Part shown: in pieces, positions 32,690-45,065 of the stretch | How the letters are laid out: each line of letters begins with the position of its first letter | How positions within the stretch are numbered: the first letter of the stretch is position 1 | Assembly (NCBI RefSeq): GCF_022581195.2 | Contig: NC_061475.1 | Location: forward strand, 1,116,001 to 1,180,000 | Direction: 5' to 3' | Length of the DNA stretch: 64,000 bases | DNA from: Helicoverpa zea | Lineage: Eukaryota > Arthropoda > Insecta > Lepidoptera > Noctuidae | The notes under the pieces: model-generated | What the model was told of the DNA's origin: nothing | Seen by the model: the letters and a program-made list of their open reading frames with translations, nothing else | Databases searched by the model: none | Program-made: the position numbers and the translations under genes

Positions 32690-34813
32690 TATATATATCA
32701 ACTTCAAGGCCGAACGTTTCCGTCTGGTGAAGGCCAGGCTCCGACCAACACTGCTCCAAACCATGACAGGATCTGAAACGTTCCAGTCAAATCTGGAGAA
32801 CCGATTTGCCGCCGTGGAAACCACAACAGACGTTAACCAGAACCATGAATATGTGGTTCGGATCCTCAGGGAGGAAGGTTCGCGATTCTGTAACATGCAG
32901 CGTAAGGGCAAGAAATCAAAGCTTTCGGAAGAGACATTAGGGCTTATGAAGAAACGACGTGAAAACCCGCCTGTCACTTCGTCAGCTAAGCGGGCTCTAA
33001 ACCAAGAGATCAACAAGCACGTACGACGCGACCTCCGGTACTCCAATACTCTTGCCATTGAAAGAGCAATTGAGCTGAATCGGGGGTCAAAGGTGTTCGT
33101 ACAATCTCTTGGAAGAAGCCACTTGACGAAGCTGACCACAACAAGTGGAGAAGTCGTTTCTTCGGTGCCGGCAGTCCTTTCGGAAGTGGAAAATTTCTAT
33201 GGCCGGTTATACGCATCGCATGCATCTCGACCTGATCCCGGAAATGAGGATTCTAGAGCCACATTAACACGCCATTTCACCGAAGACCTGCCAGAAGTCA
33301 GCAGTGGCGAAATCGAGATCGCTCTGAGACAGCTCAAAAATGGAAAAGCCCCTGGCGAGGATGGCATTACAACAGAGCTTTTAAAAGCAGGAGGTAAGCC
33401 CGTACTGGGGGAGCTCCAGAAGCTTTTTAATGCCGTCCTGTTTGAAGGGAGAACTCCAGAGGCGTGGAGTAGGAGTGTTGTCGTCCTGTTCTTCAAAAAG
33501 GGAGACAAAACCCAGCTGAAGAACTATCGACCCATTTCCCTCCTAAGCCACGTATATAAGCTGTTCTCAAGAGTGATCACGAACCGACTTGCGCGAAGAC
33601 TCGACGAATTCCAACCACCGGAGCAGGCTGGGTTTCGGAGCGGATACGGCACCATAGACCACATCCACACAGTGCGGCAGATTATACAGAAGACCGAAGA
33701 GTATAATCAGCCCCTGTGTCTAGCATTTGTGGACTATGAGAAGGCCTTTGACTCGGTTGAAATCTGGTCTGTTCTGGAGTCCCTGCAGCGTTGTCAAGTA
33801 GATTGGCGATACATCCAAGTGATGAGATGTCTTTACGAAGCCGCTACAATGTCCGTCCAAGTACAGAATCAGCAAACAAGGCCCATACCGTTGCATCGAG
33901 GAGTGAGACAAGGGGATGTTATTTCCCCGAAACTGTTCACTAATGCAATGGAGGATATGTTCAAGACGCTGAACTGGAAAGGACGCGGCATCAACATCAA
34001 TGGCGAACACATCTCTCACTTGAGATTTGCTGACGATATCGTCATCATGGCGGAAACGCTGCAGGACCTACAACAGATGCTGAACGACCTGGCTGAATCT
34101 TCTCTACGCATCGGCCTACGGATGAACTTGGACAAAACCAAGGTCATGTTCAATGAACATGTTCTACCGGAACCGATTGCGATACACGGCGCCGTTCTCG
34201 AAGTTGTTCGGAAATATGTATACCTCGGGCAGACATTGCAGTTAGGTAGAAACAACTTTGAGGACGAGGTGAATAGGAGAATTCAGTTGGGTTGGGCTGC
34301 ATTTGGGAAGCTACGTCGAGTCCTAACATCGTCGATCCCACAGTGCCTAAAGACAAAAGTCTTCAATCAGTGCGTCCTACCTGTCATGACTTACGGAGCC
34401 GAAACGTGGACACTGACGGTACGGCTGGTCCACAAGTTCAAAGTCGCTCAGCGGGCTATGGAAAGAGCTATGCTCGGCGTTTCTCTGAGGGATCGCATCA
34501 GAAATGAGGTAATCCGTCAGAGAACCAAGGTCATCGACATAGCCTACCGAATCAGCAAGCTGAAGTGGCAGTGGGCTGGCCATATTAGCCGAAGAACCGA
34601 TAACCGTTGGGGTAAACGAGTTCTAGAGTGGAGACCACGCCTCGGCAAACGTAGTGTAGGACGTCCTCAGGCACGGTGGAGTGATGACTTGCGCAAGACG
34701 GCTGGCAGGAGCTGGATGCGAGAAGCCGAAAATAGATCTCAGTGGCGTGCACTTGGAGAGGCCTATGTCCAGCAGTGGACTGCGATAGGCTGATGATGAT
34801 GATGATGATGATG
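32690..34813 (+). mobile_element. RTE-clade LINE, 5'-truncated
   Basis: Bounded by an 11-bp direct repeat ATATAATAGTA (32679-32689 and 34814-34824). It ends in a GATGATGATGATG tail, typical of RTE elements whose 3' ends are short tandem repeats. The apurinic-type endonuclease part of the single ORF is missing, so the copy begins within the linker before the RT domain. The coding part has no stop or frameshift, pointing to a recent, 5'-truncated insertion. Confidence 0.9.
32727..34793 (+). pseudogene. RTE-type reverse transcriptase, N-terminally truncated
   Basis: An open frame of 688 codons when counted from GTG at 32727. The frame is also open further upstream to the element edge, so this is an internal start, not a real one. 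The RT domain spans about residues 200-500: the NGKAPGEDGI block (205-214), FVDYEKAFDSV with catalytic Asp at about 336, the RGVRQGD block (391-397) and FADD (434-437). The C-terminal region ends in WSDDLRKTAGRSWMREAENR followed by a YVQQW stretch, typical of the RTE family. Full-length proteins also carry an N-terminal endonuclease, absent here, so this copy cannot move by itself. The reaction of the family is target-primed reverse transcription in the nucleus. Confidence 0.9.
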
Positions 34814-34824
34814 ATATAATAGTA

Positions 34825-37147
34825 AAGAATTTTATTAAAGTAATTGAACTTTATTGAGTAACGTTAACGCTAAAAATCTTAATAAACAATAAGTACCTTC
34901 AAGAAGAAAACTTTTCTCTTCACCCCAGCGTAAAATCAACTAAGTGCAGTACACAATCTATAATAAAATCTAACAGCTCCTCGGAAAATGTTCAACTTTG
35001 CAAACTAGACAACCATGCGCCGTATTTCTTAACTATCCAGGTCACAATACATCTCGTAGAACCCAACCCGTACATTGTTATCGAAGTTACCTATCTGCGT
35101 TTTATCGTTTTAATCTTTGGCTCCAACAGCCGTAGATAACCCGGCCAAATGTAGAGGTAATCTCGTCTCTTCCCGCGTCAGTTTATTACGGGGTACAGAA
35201 CGACCTATTTTATCCGGTCGGGTTGTAATCTTGCAGGGCATCTATTGTTATAGTAATTTCTATGAAAATGGTTTTGCAAAGAATTTTTGCAGAGTTTTTA
35301 AACTGCAGTTTTGAATGGTACGTACGTTAAAAGATTGTTTATTTGTGATACTGTCAAGGAGTATTAAATGAATGGAATGAACAAAAGTTGCTTTGCTTTT
35401 GCTTGCAGATTATCTCATGTGATTTAATAAATGCCCGTAGTAGGAAGAGTTTAAAAACTCCTTGGCATATAATATGTGAACTTAACACTTGTGCTTTTTT
35501 ACGTAGAAAATGTTTAGGTAAAACTTTAATCAAATGTTTAAGTATGCTAGACTAGGCCAAACTAGCTATGTACTCATTTAAATCAGTTCACTACTTCTTG
35601 CGTGAAGTCAGAGTTACTTTAGAATATTTGAAGTCGGTAATTATGATTTTATATTAGGATTAATTAACCTAAGTGTTGATCACAGCTTATTTTGACTCCA
35701 ATTGTTCATTTCTCTTTGATTTCCCACAAAAAGGGTTCAAACAGGGTTCTAAATAAAGAAGTTCACCAAGTTCTTTTGTTTATTGTGTTTTAAAGAAAGA
35801 AAGAAAGAAAAACATGGCGAAGTGAATGAACGCCTTATCTTAAAGGTAATGAACACAAAAGATTGTTATTCTTTTAAGCCTTAAATTAAATATGTACTGT
35901 ATTAATTATATACAATTAAAACTGAATACTAACATAATGGAGATGAAACATTTTTTGTTGGTTTGTTTGTACCTACACTCTTCTAGAAAGCTATACTCTG
36001 CCAAAGTAACATGGACTATATTTTATCCTGGTACAGGCAGTAGGTTCAACGGAGCGCGGGTGAAACCTCAGGAAAGGAGTCTAACGTCTCACCATAGACA
36101 AAACATAGCGCACTGTACTTATTTCTAAGATCTTCGTTTTATATATACCTATGTCTTACAAATAATAAATGACTTTACAAAACCAAAAGAAAACATCATG
36201 GAAATATAGACTTTAAAACTTTAAAAATATGTCCTGCAAAGCTGGCTGATCTTCTTAGAGAGAACAGCCGCTATGGCCGATAATATAATTGGCTTGGATG
36301 CCGATATGAGTCAAAAACTAATTTATCGTCTTACATACCAACCATTTTGTAAGTCAATATTAGCTATTGTTCTTCAATTCGATTTATTCAGTTTATTTAC
36401 CAGCGTAAGTACAATCAAAAATCGATTAGCAATTGTTGGCGTTTTAACACCGGAACAAACATTCGTGTTCGTACTTAATTTCTCTTTGATAAGTGCTGAT
36501 TTATTGGTATTGTACTAGCAGGTAGAAAACGTGGAAACGTGAAAATCATTTTGTGAATTTTACAAAATGAGACTCCTCTCTTACCTCCATATATCGCCAA
36601 ATTTAATCTCAATCGGCCCAGCCGTTTTAAAGTAAGACAGAGACAAATAACTTTCGTATTTATAATATTGGAGCTCTTTCAAACTATATACCTAGTTGAT
36701 TGACTAAAGACAGAAGACTTATTTTATATGAGTTGGTAGGTACTTATGTAGTTTCCTCAAAGTTACGGGCCAAATCTATTGAGACAGAAAAATTAAAGTT
36801 TCCAAAAATATTACTATTGACACAATGCTTTGTTCAAATAAACATTGCTGCCCAGTATATTTCCAAAATTAATCATACCACTTGAAGTATCGAGCCCAAA
36901 ACATACATATGATTAATAGTCACGTTTATCACTACCTACAAGACATTACCTATTTCTTTAATCAATACAAGAACAGGTGTAAGTACACAGTTTTCGTGTG
37001 TTTGTGAATCTATCGCCTATGGCACTGTGTATACAGTGTACTTATGTACATACCGTATGTACACAGTACACACACTACACACGCTTTTCTTTCGGATGGC
37101 GACAAACAAGTGACATTCGGGTGCTACTTCATTTACAAGCCCCGAAC
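34825..37147. other. AT-rich intergenic sequence
   Basis: No gene seen. An AAAG microsatellite lies at about 35793-35809. A Hel-C-like 5' end in minus orientation occurs at about 36580-36670 (AACTTTCGTATTTATAATAT). Frames at 35117-35314, 35892-36128 and 36273-36518 have no recognisable domain. Confidence 0.4.
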
Positions 37148-37460
37148 CACGGAGAAAGGAAAGATAGCGGAGATGTTATAAGGAAGGTAGGTCAGGCGCC
37201 TTCTTGTAGGTCAAGCAACGTACGGGAGGCATGATCAGTTGCTAGAACTAAGGAGACGTTCGGGTTTCTTGTGAAATCAAAACTAATCTGTCAAAGATTG
37301 GTCTTGATTGATTTTGTCATGAAAATAATGGGTCGGTTCCATAGAAGGCGTGTAAGGGCAGAGCTAGTAACGTCCCCCAAACACCTATATTTTGTTTGAC
37401 GCGCTATTTTCTTAGGAGATTTTGCGTTATGACATCTCCGGTAGTCATTTGTTCTCCATG
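37148..37460. mobile_element. MITE-B copy, compact
   Basis: Left end GGAGAAAGGAAAGATAGCGG, right end the reverse complement of the related GGAGAACAAATGACTACCGG. It contains GTAGGTCAGGCGCCTTCTTG, TAGGTCAAGCAACG and AGAGCTAGTAACGTCCCCCA. At 313 bp it is probably closest to the basic size of the family. Confidence 0.65.
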
Positions 37461-40096
37461 CCCTGCACAGTTGCTCAAACGAGCAGTTTTTTTTTGTTAT
37501 CTAAGTTAAAAAAGGCGTTTAATTTATTCGAATTGGTATTCATATTTTACTACTGTTAAAAAAATACGATATTAGCTTTCCTTATATGTATTTAGGTAGG
37601 TAGCTAATTATTACACATTACAATTAGAACAAGAAAGAAAGAAATTAAACGCCGCTTAATTTATGATAACCGTTTCGATTAACTATTTATTGTTTGTTAA
37701 ATTCGACAACATTCTTATAACACTTATTTGAATGACGTGATTTGTAATCGAGAGTCAGTCAGAATAGAAGAAAAACAGAAGGTCAATTAAAATACTTTAC
37801 GAAAGTCTCTTCGGATATACTTTTCTGTAGATGGTAATAGTGACTGCTTAAGTTCAGTTCTCCTCGGGTAACTTTGCTGCCCTGAAGCTGATGTCTACCA
37901 ATTAACAAACATATATACGATAGTAAAAATGTACCTACGAATAAAACAGTACTGAGTGTCTGCGAAGAGAAACCTGACTAACTTCAGTCGGGTTAAACTT
38001 TGGTGCTGTGTACTTAAAGAAACAATACGTTTTATTTCTAAGAAAGTAACTTTTTAGTTAAAAATATTTAATTATACTACAAAAAAAAAACTCTCTCTGT
38101 TTCCACATGAAAAATGTGTTGTAGACATTAAGTAAAATTCACCAACAGCCTTGTTCCAGTGTCGTCGTGGAACATACAGCCTATTATGTATGACAAGAGT
38201 TTTGGCGAGTGCATACCTAACGTTACAGTGATTTCCCTAGAGAGTAAACAGGTGCTACACCTTTGTACAAAGAGTTTTTGTTAAAACCTAATTTTTGAGG
38301 AGATCAAAAGTTTTTTAAACTAGGTACCACAAAATAATCTAGTCTTCTCTTTTATCAAGATACTGGGTTCCACCCGCGGTTTCACCCGCGTGCCAAGGCA
38401 ATTTCTCCATACACCGGGATGAAAAGTAGCCTTTCTCGATAAATAGGCTATGTAGCACTAAAATATGTTTTCAATTCGGTATAATTCCTGAGATTAGCGC
38501 ATACAAACAATCTTATTTACTTTATTAATTTATAGATTGCCTATGAGTGAAATATTTATTAAAATCGGAATTACAAACACATTACATTTAGAAATTGGAG
38601 ATACTATTTGAGTCGGTCAGAACATTTACTTAAGGAAAGATACACATATTAGCATCAAAGTTTTCAATCATAAACGGGTAAAGTGAACCTTCTTAATTCC
38701 GTCATTCCATGGTTTCAACCTTGTCCAAAACCAATTAAAACAAAATAAATTACCTTCATTAATAGAAGTGACAAATCAGAGCAAATTATAAATAAGGTTC
38801 CATGTAATTTATATAGAATTGCCTGTATTTACATTTTAAATGGCACTTTTAGTTTATTCTTGATATATAGATATCTATGTTTCGAATTTAATGGTTTCGA
38901 AGGCGCTTGCCCAATGACATTGATGAATATTTTTCATAATGATATGTTAATAGGATGAAATTAATTTTAAACGGTTTTGGGTTTCTGATATAAATGTGTT
39001 TGCTGATTAGCCTCATGTGGTGTTTGCTTTGATTAATTGTTATTGTACATTGGTATTTGCGTTTTTAATTTATTTTTTTTACGTGGTAATAATTCAGGAT
39101 GCTTGTGAACTGATTGAATTTTAAAGAGTTATCTTTGTATATGGAATAACAATCAGCGGTACCTAGCATTTACATTTTATTATATTTTTTGTAAAAAAAT
39201 ATTGTGTATTTAATTTTTTATAGATGTGATGTTATGGCATATATTTTAATAAAAAAACGATATTTAATATTGCGGAAAATTAAATCAACTAAAAGAAATG
39301 GTAAAAAAACGCGGCGTTTGGCCCGCCCGTCTGCCCAATAGAGTTCGATAGCCGAAAGTTTGTGCGTGTAATGTGAATTCTTCGCTCCATCGCTTCCTAC
39401 AAGGCTGTGTGCACACTTTACATTGAACTGTGGAATATTAACGGCTCACTAAAGAACCTTAGATACCGTACTAGACTATAGACTGTACGAACTTTTACAA
39501 AGAAATATATACTTTTTTTTTAGATATCTGCCCATAAAATTGCCAATTTGTTGATATAAACGCACGCCTTCTTCTCTGTATGCAAAAATCTTTTAAACAG
39601 CTTTTTCGTAAAATTCATAATAATGGCCGGAAATAATTGCTACATTTTTTATCCAATTTATCCTACATTCATGTCATAACCAGCACATTTCAGCGTTCTT
39701 ACGTATCCTCCGTACATAAGGCTGCACTTACATGAGGCGTTTTAATCAGGCGTTTATTTAAACTGCGGTTAGATATCTGAATAAACTCCCAGGTGTATGC
39801 TGTATGTGTGTGTTAGCTTTGTCAAGCCTTTGTTGTGGTATTTCACGAGTACTCTGTAAGTTGTTTGTTTGTCTGTGTGCGTGTGTGTGCTTGTGTCACT
39901 TGAGTGGTTGTCTTTGTATTTTAGTGTAATTATGTAGTTTACGTTCCAGATAACTCGCTTAGATAAATCATTTAAAAGAGGTAATCATTTATATTGGCAA
40001 CCACGAAAAATGGCGTTCAGTATCATATTCAAGATTTATTGGAACCAGACAAATTTATATTTTATATGATATATTAAAAATTAGGTGCATGATTCC
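37461..40096. other. AT-rich intergenic sequence
   Basis: No gene recognised. A Hel-C-like block lies at about 38365-38540 (CACCCGCGGTTTCACCCGCG, GCCTTTCTCGATAAATAGGC). Confidence 0.4.
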
Positions 40097-40388
40097 AAAA
40101 AAAAACGGCCAAATGCGAGTCGGACGCACGAAGGGGTCCGTATCAGTATTTATAAAATGGACAAATGAATCACGTTTGTTGTATGGGAGCCCCCCAAAAT
40201 ATTCATTTAATTCTAGTTTTCAGTATTTGTTGTTATAGCGTAACAAAAATACATCATCTGGGAAAATTTCAACTCTCTAACTATCACGGTTCTTGAGATA
40301 CAGCATGGTGACAGACGGATGGACGGACGGACAGAGGAGCGAAAACAATAGGGTCTCGTTTTTTACCCTTTGGGTACGGAGCCCTAAA
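40097..40388 (-). repeat. Rep-A dispersed repeat, fullest copy
   Basis: On the minus strand it runs from TTAGGGCTCCGTACCCAAAG through the GTCCGTCCGTCC run, CTGTATCTCAAGAACCGTGA and AGAGTTGAAATTTTCCCAGA to GCGTCCGACTCGCATTTGGC and a T run. It gives the most complete view of Rep-A (about 290 bp) in this window. Confidence 0.65.
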
Positions 40389-41340
40389 AATGAAGAAGTG
40401 AAGGGAGGAGAAGAACCCGCGCGAAATTCCTCGTTATTACTTTATTTAAAAATGATAATGATTTTACAAATGATAATATAGTACCTGCGTATACCTTTCC
40501 TAAAAAAGACCTAAAACTCCGGATCGAATGTTGTTCTAATAACATTTACCCACAAAATACCCCTGCGTCCTTATTTTAGGACAAACCGACCCCAATACCT
40601 GAGAAAATGGCCTTTTTAAAGGTCACTGTCCCTACTATAGTTAAAAATAAAACTCGTATTGTTCCTACTAAAGAGATCTCTATTTCAGGATGTGGGTAGT
40701 CGTAAAAGGTGCCAAATAATGAAAGGAACTGGGAATGGCTACCTTTCACTCTTAATTAATTAAAATCTCTATAAATACTACTTGTGAGGAAATAATAGAG
40801 TAGAATAGAATAATGTGTCGGTTATTAATTACTTTTATATGTTTATTTTTATTCTGAAATACATAAGGTGGATTAAGATTAATTGTGTTTTTCATTTCTA
40901 GGACATTTATTGAGGGATATTTTCACGAAAAACTTTTCTGTAACTGCCTAAAGTCCATATTTCTGCTGAACTGGAGTTGAGTTATTTTCAATTTGTCATT
41001 TGTACCAATTGGTCACCAACTATTTTTTCCATATACCAAATCCCAATTGGTCATTCGAGCAAAATAAATAATTTAATATTTAAATTTTGAGTTTCGTTTC
41101 GTCACCCGCATAAAATTTCACGTATCAGAGTACCGTCAGAAATAAAAGTGTTAGAAGAAATTTTAAATGAAAAACTTCAATGTAGGTAAAGGTTTTAATA
41201 GCTCTCATATAAATATAATAAAATTTACATTAAAACACAGGTGAAGACAACATGGGCATGTGATTCGATACTTTTTGTACCGGCTACAAAAGTGCCAGGA
41301 GCCCATAACTAGCAAAGAGATTGTATACATAAAAATATGT
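40389..41340. other. AT-rich intergenic sequence
   Basis: No gene or clear repeat seen, apart from the family of small ATTGG/TTGTCATT repeats at about 40993-41055. Confidence 0.4.
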
Positions 41341-41357
41341 AATAATAATAATAATAA

Positions 41358-44300
41358 GCCCCGCAGGGCATCTGAGGCGGATGACGGGGAGTAGCGACCC
41401 CGCGGGGCTATATATCCGAGTGCTCCAGGGAGAGTATACTGTCCCCCATCTCCGGCCTGCCGGAGTGAAGCATGACGGGGGATAGGTCTCCCGCCTCTTG
41501 GCTTGCCTTCATCGGCCGGTCAGAGTGGAGTCGCTAGAGCAGGGTTAGCAGCCCACTCGGAGGGTAGGTGCCTCGTGGTAAGTGGCGAGTGGGCCGGTGA
41601 TGCTGGACCCACAGGGAGCGCGTGATCTGCGTTTAAAGTCCGCCGAGGTATCCTCACCCTTCAGCCGCTCATGTACCTGTTGCCCTCTTGTTGCTATTCA
41701 GTGACTGATTCCCGAGGGCCCAGTAAGTGAGTTGGCGAGTCTCCACCTGCCATTTTTACGTGTGCAAACATTGTTATCGGCAGGTGCCATAGTTCCCATA
41801 GTCTTCCCATTCCTAGTCCACTAACATCCCATCACAATAGCCCAAGTAGTTTTCCTCCATAGTTAGCAATAGTTTAGCACAGAACCGGGGATTGTCCTTG
41901 GGTACATTTCTATAGTGTATACGGGGATAATCGTCGGTTTTGTGTCGCCATTTCATTAAAGTTGTCTCAAAAGGGCTTCAGCGTGTTGGCTTCGGCCCCA
42001 CGTTCGCCTCCCAAAAATCCGGGACTCTATAGTCCCGAGGTCTGGCAGAGACATACAAAAATAATAATAATAAGCCCCGCAGGGCATCTGAGGCGGATGA
42101 CGGGGAGTAGCGACCCCGCGGGGCTATATATCCGAGTGCTCCAGGGAGAGTATACTGTCCCCCATCTCCGGCCTGCCGGAGTGAAGCATGATGGGGGATA
42201 GGTCTCCCGCCTCTTGGCTTGCCTTCATCGGCCGGTCAGAGTGGAGTCGCTAGAGCAGGGTTAACAGCCCACTCGGAGGGTAGGTGCCTCGTGGTAAGTG
42301 GCGAGTGGGCCGGTGATGCTGGACCCACAGGGAGCGCGTGATCTGCGTTTAAAGTCCGCCGAGGTATCCTCACCCTTCAGCCGCTCATGTACCTGTTGCC
42401 CCCTTGTTGCGATTTAGCGACTGATTCCCGGGGGCCCAGTAAGTGAGTTGGCGAGTCTCCACCTGCCATTTTTACGTGTATTTATTACATTGTTATCGGC
42501 AGGTGCCATAGTTCCCGTAGTTTCCCCATTCCTAGTCCACTAGCATCCCATCACAATAGCCCAAGTAGTTTTCATCCATAGTTAGCAATAGTTTAGCACA
42601 GAACCGGGGATTGTCCTTGGGTACATTTCTATAGTGTATACAGGGATAATCGTCGGTTTTGTGTCACCATTTCATTAAAGTTGTCTCAAAAGGGCTTCAG
42701 CGTGTTGGCTTCGGCCCCACGTTCGCCTCCCAAAAATCCGGGACTCTATAGTCCCGAGGTCTGGTAGAGACATACAAGATAATAATAAATGCGTTTAAAG
42801 TCCGCCGAGGTATCCTCACCCTTCAGCCGCTCATGTACCTGTTGCCCCCTTGTTGCGATTTAGCGACTGATTCCCGGGGGCCCAGTAAGTGAGTTGGCGA
42901 GTCTCCACCTGCCATTTTTACGTGTATTTATTACATTGTTATCGGCAGGTGCCATAGTTCCCGTAGTTTCCCCATTCCTAGTCCACTAGCATCCCATCAC
43001 AATAGCCCAAGTAGTTTTCATCCATAATTAGCAATAGTTTAGCACAGAACCGGGGATTGTCCTTGGGTACATTTCTATAGTGTATACAGGGATAATCGTC
43101 GGTTTTGTGTTACCATTTCATTAAAGTTGTCTCAAAAGGGCTTCAGCGTGTTGGCTTCGGCCCCACGTTCGCCTCCCAAAAATCCGGGACTCTATAGTCC
43201 CGAGGTCTGGTAGAGACATACAAGGTAATAATAATAATAAGCCCCGCAGGGCATCTGAGGCGGATGACGGGGAGTAGCGACCCCGCGGGGCTATATATCC
43301 GAGTGCTCCAGGGAGAGTATACTGTCCCCCACCTCCGGCTTGCCGGAGTGAAGCATGACGGGGGATAGGTCTCCCGCCTCTTGGCTTGCCTTCATCGGCC
43401 GGTCAGAGTGGAGTCGCTAGAGCAAGGTTAGTCCTGCTCGGAGGGTAGGTGCCTCGTGGTAAGTGGCGAGTGGGCCGGTGATGCTGGACCCACAGGGAGC
43501 GCGTGATCTGCGTTTAAAGTCCGCCGAGGTATCCTCACCCTTCTCAGCCGCTCATGTCCCTGTTGCCCTCTTGTTGCTTTTCAGTGACTGATTCCCGGGG
43601 GCCCAGTAAGTGAGTTGGCGAGTCTCCACCTGCCATTTTAACATGTATTTAATACATTGTCATCGGCAGGTGCCATAGTTCCCGTAGTTTCCCCATTCCT
43701 AGTCCATTAGCATCCCATCACAATAGCCTAAGTAGTTTTCATCCATAGTTAGCAATAGTTTAGCACAGAACCGGGGATTGTCCTTGGGTACATTTCTATA
43801 GTGTATACAGGGATAATCGTCGGTTTTGTGTTACCATTTCATTAAAGTTGTCTCAAAAGGGCTTCAGCGTGTTGGCTTCGGCCCCACGTTCGCCTTCCAA
43901 AAATCCGGGACTCTGTAGTCCCGTGGTCGGTTAGAGACATACAAATAATAGAGTGGAGTCGCTAGAGCAAGGTTAGTCCTGCTCGGAGGGTAGGTGCCTC
44001 GTGGTAAGTGGCGAGTGGGCCGGTGATGCTGGACCCACAGGGAGCGCGTGATCTGCGTTTAAAGTCCGCCGAGGTATCCTCACCCTTCTCAGCCGCTCAT
44101 GTCCCTGTTGCCCTCTTGTTGCTTTTCAGTGACTGATTCCCGGGGGCCCAGTAAGTGAGTTGGCGAGTCTCCACCTGCCATTTTAACATGTATTTAATAC
44201 ATTGTCATCGGCAGGTGCCATAGTTCCCGTAGTTTCCCCATTCCTAGTCCATTAGCATCCCATCACAATAGCCTAAGTAGTTTTCATCCATAGTTAGCAA

Positions 44301-44500
44301 TAGTTTAGCACAGAACCGGGGATTGTCCTTGGGTACATTTCTATAGTGTATACAGGGATAATCGTCGGTTTTGTGTTACCATTTCATTAAAGTTGTCTCA
44401 AAAGGGCTTCAGCGTGTTGGCTTCGGCCCCACGTTCGCCTCCCAAAAATCCGGGACTCTGTAGTCCCGAGGTCTGGTAGAGACATATAATAATAATAATA
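41358..44500 (+). repeat. Tandem array of Retro-G (five copies, three full-length)
   Basis: Copies start at 41358, 42074, about 42790 (5' truncated), 43241 and 43951 (5' truncated). Each ends with CCGAGGTCTGG or near, a short ACATACAA stretch and an AAT run that joins the next copy. The full unit is about 716 bp. Copies 2 and 3 share private variants (GCGATTTAGCGACTGATTCC), while copies 4 and 5 share others (AGCAAGGTTAGTCCTGCTCG). The array therefore grew by duplication of segments, not by five independent insertions. The 5' end is a strong hairpin (GCCCCGC with GCGGGGC, CTCCGGCCTGCCGGAG). The frame at 41962-42201 crosses a unit junction and is not a gene. Confidence 0.9.
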
Positions 44501-44691
44501 AATCTTTATTAGGCATCCCAGAGTATACAGTAATAATTTACAATGACAACCGCACTAGGCAAAGGCTGTATCGCGGCTATCAACAATACGGTTTCCTTAA
44601 GGACTAGTGAGATCAAAATACAAGTACAAGACTGAAAGTAATTATAACAAACAGACAATGTGTGTGTTTGTGTGCGAGGTGTGTGAGTTTG
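44501..44691. other. Intergenic sequence
   Basis: Starts AATCTTTATTAGGCATCCCA directly after the array tail and may be the flank of the first inserted copy. Nothing else is seen. Confidence 0.3.

Positions 44692-44727
<36 letters not shown>
44692..44727. repeat. GT microsatellite
   Basis: An almost pure run of GT dinucleotides. The frame at 44607-44795 passes through it and is not supported. Confidence 0.9.
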
Positions 44728-44729
<2 letters not shown>

Positions 44730-44994
44730 ATGTGCAAAAAATTTACATCCTCTTACCGTGTGGGTTTTAGTAGCTCTTCACAAACAAGAAAATAAATATA
44801 AAAAATTAACAAAAATAATTTGAATATAGTCAGCAGTTGTGTTGCACATACTGCAGTTTTTTTTTTAATTGGACCTTGTTCGGATAAAGAGAACGTTTCA
44901 GTTCAATTATCTTCTTAAACTTCTTGTTCTCCATACACTCCTCCACCACTTCTTCCTCCATCACACCACACACACATCCATACACTTCTTCCTC

Positions 44995-45065
44995 CGAGCC
45001 TTTTTCCCAAACTGTGTTGGGGTCGGCTTCCAGTCTAACCGGATGTAGCTGAGTAAGTGCTTTAC
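44995..45065 (-). mobile_element. SINE-S fragment (3' end)
   Basis: The minus strand contains CTCAGCTACATCCGGTTAGA and TGGAAGCCGACCCCAACACA, the 3' terminal block of SINE-S. Confidence 0.65.

Noticed and set aside
33010..34583. Several antisense frames of 66-103 codons across the RTE reverse transcriptase
   Set aside because: They are shadows of the sense coding sequence.
41962..42201. 79-codon frame across two Retro-G units
   Set aside because: It spans the junction of tandem copies and the AAT tail; no domain.
44607..44795. 62-codon frame with Cys-Val repeats
   Set aside because: It is the GT microsatellite translated.
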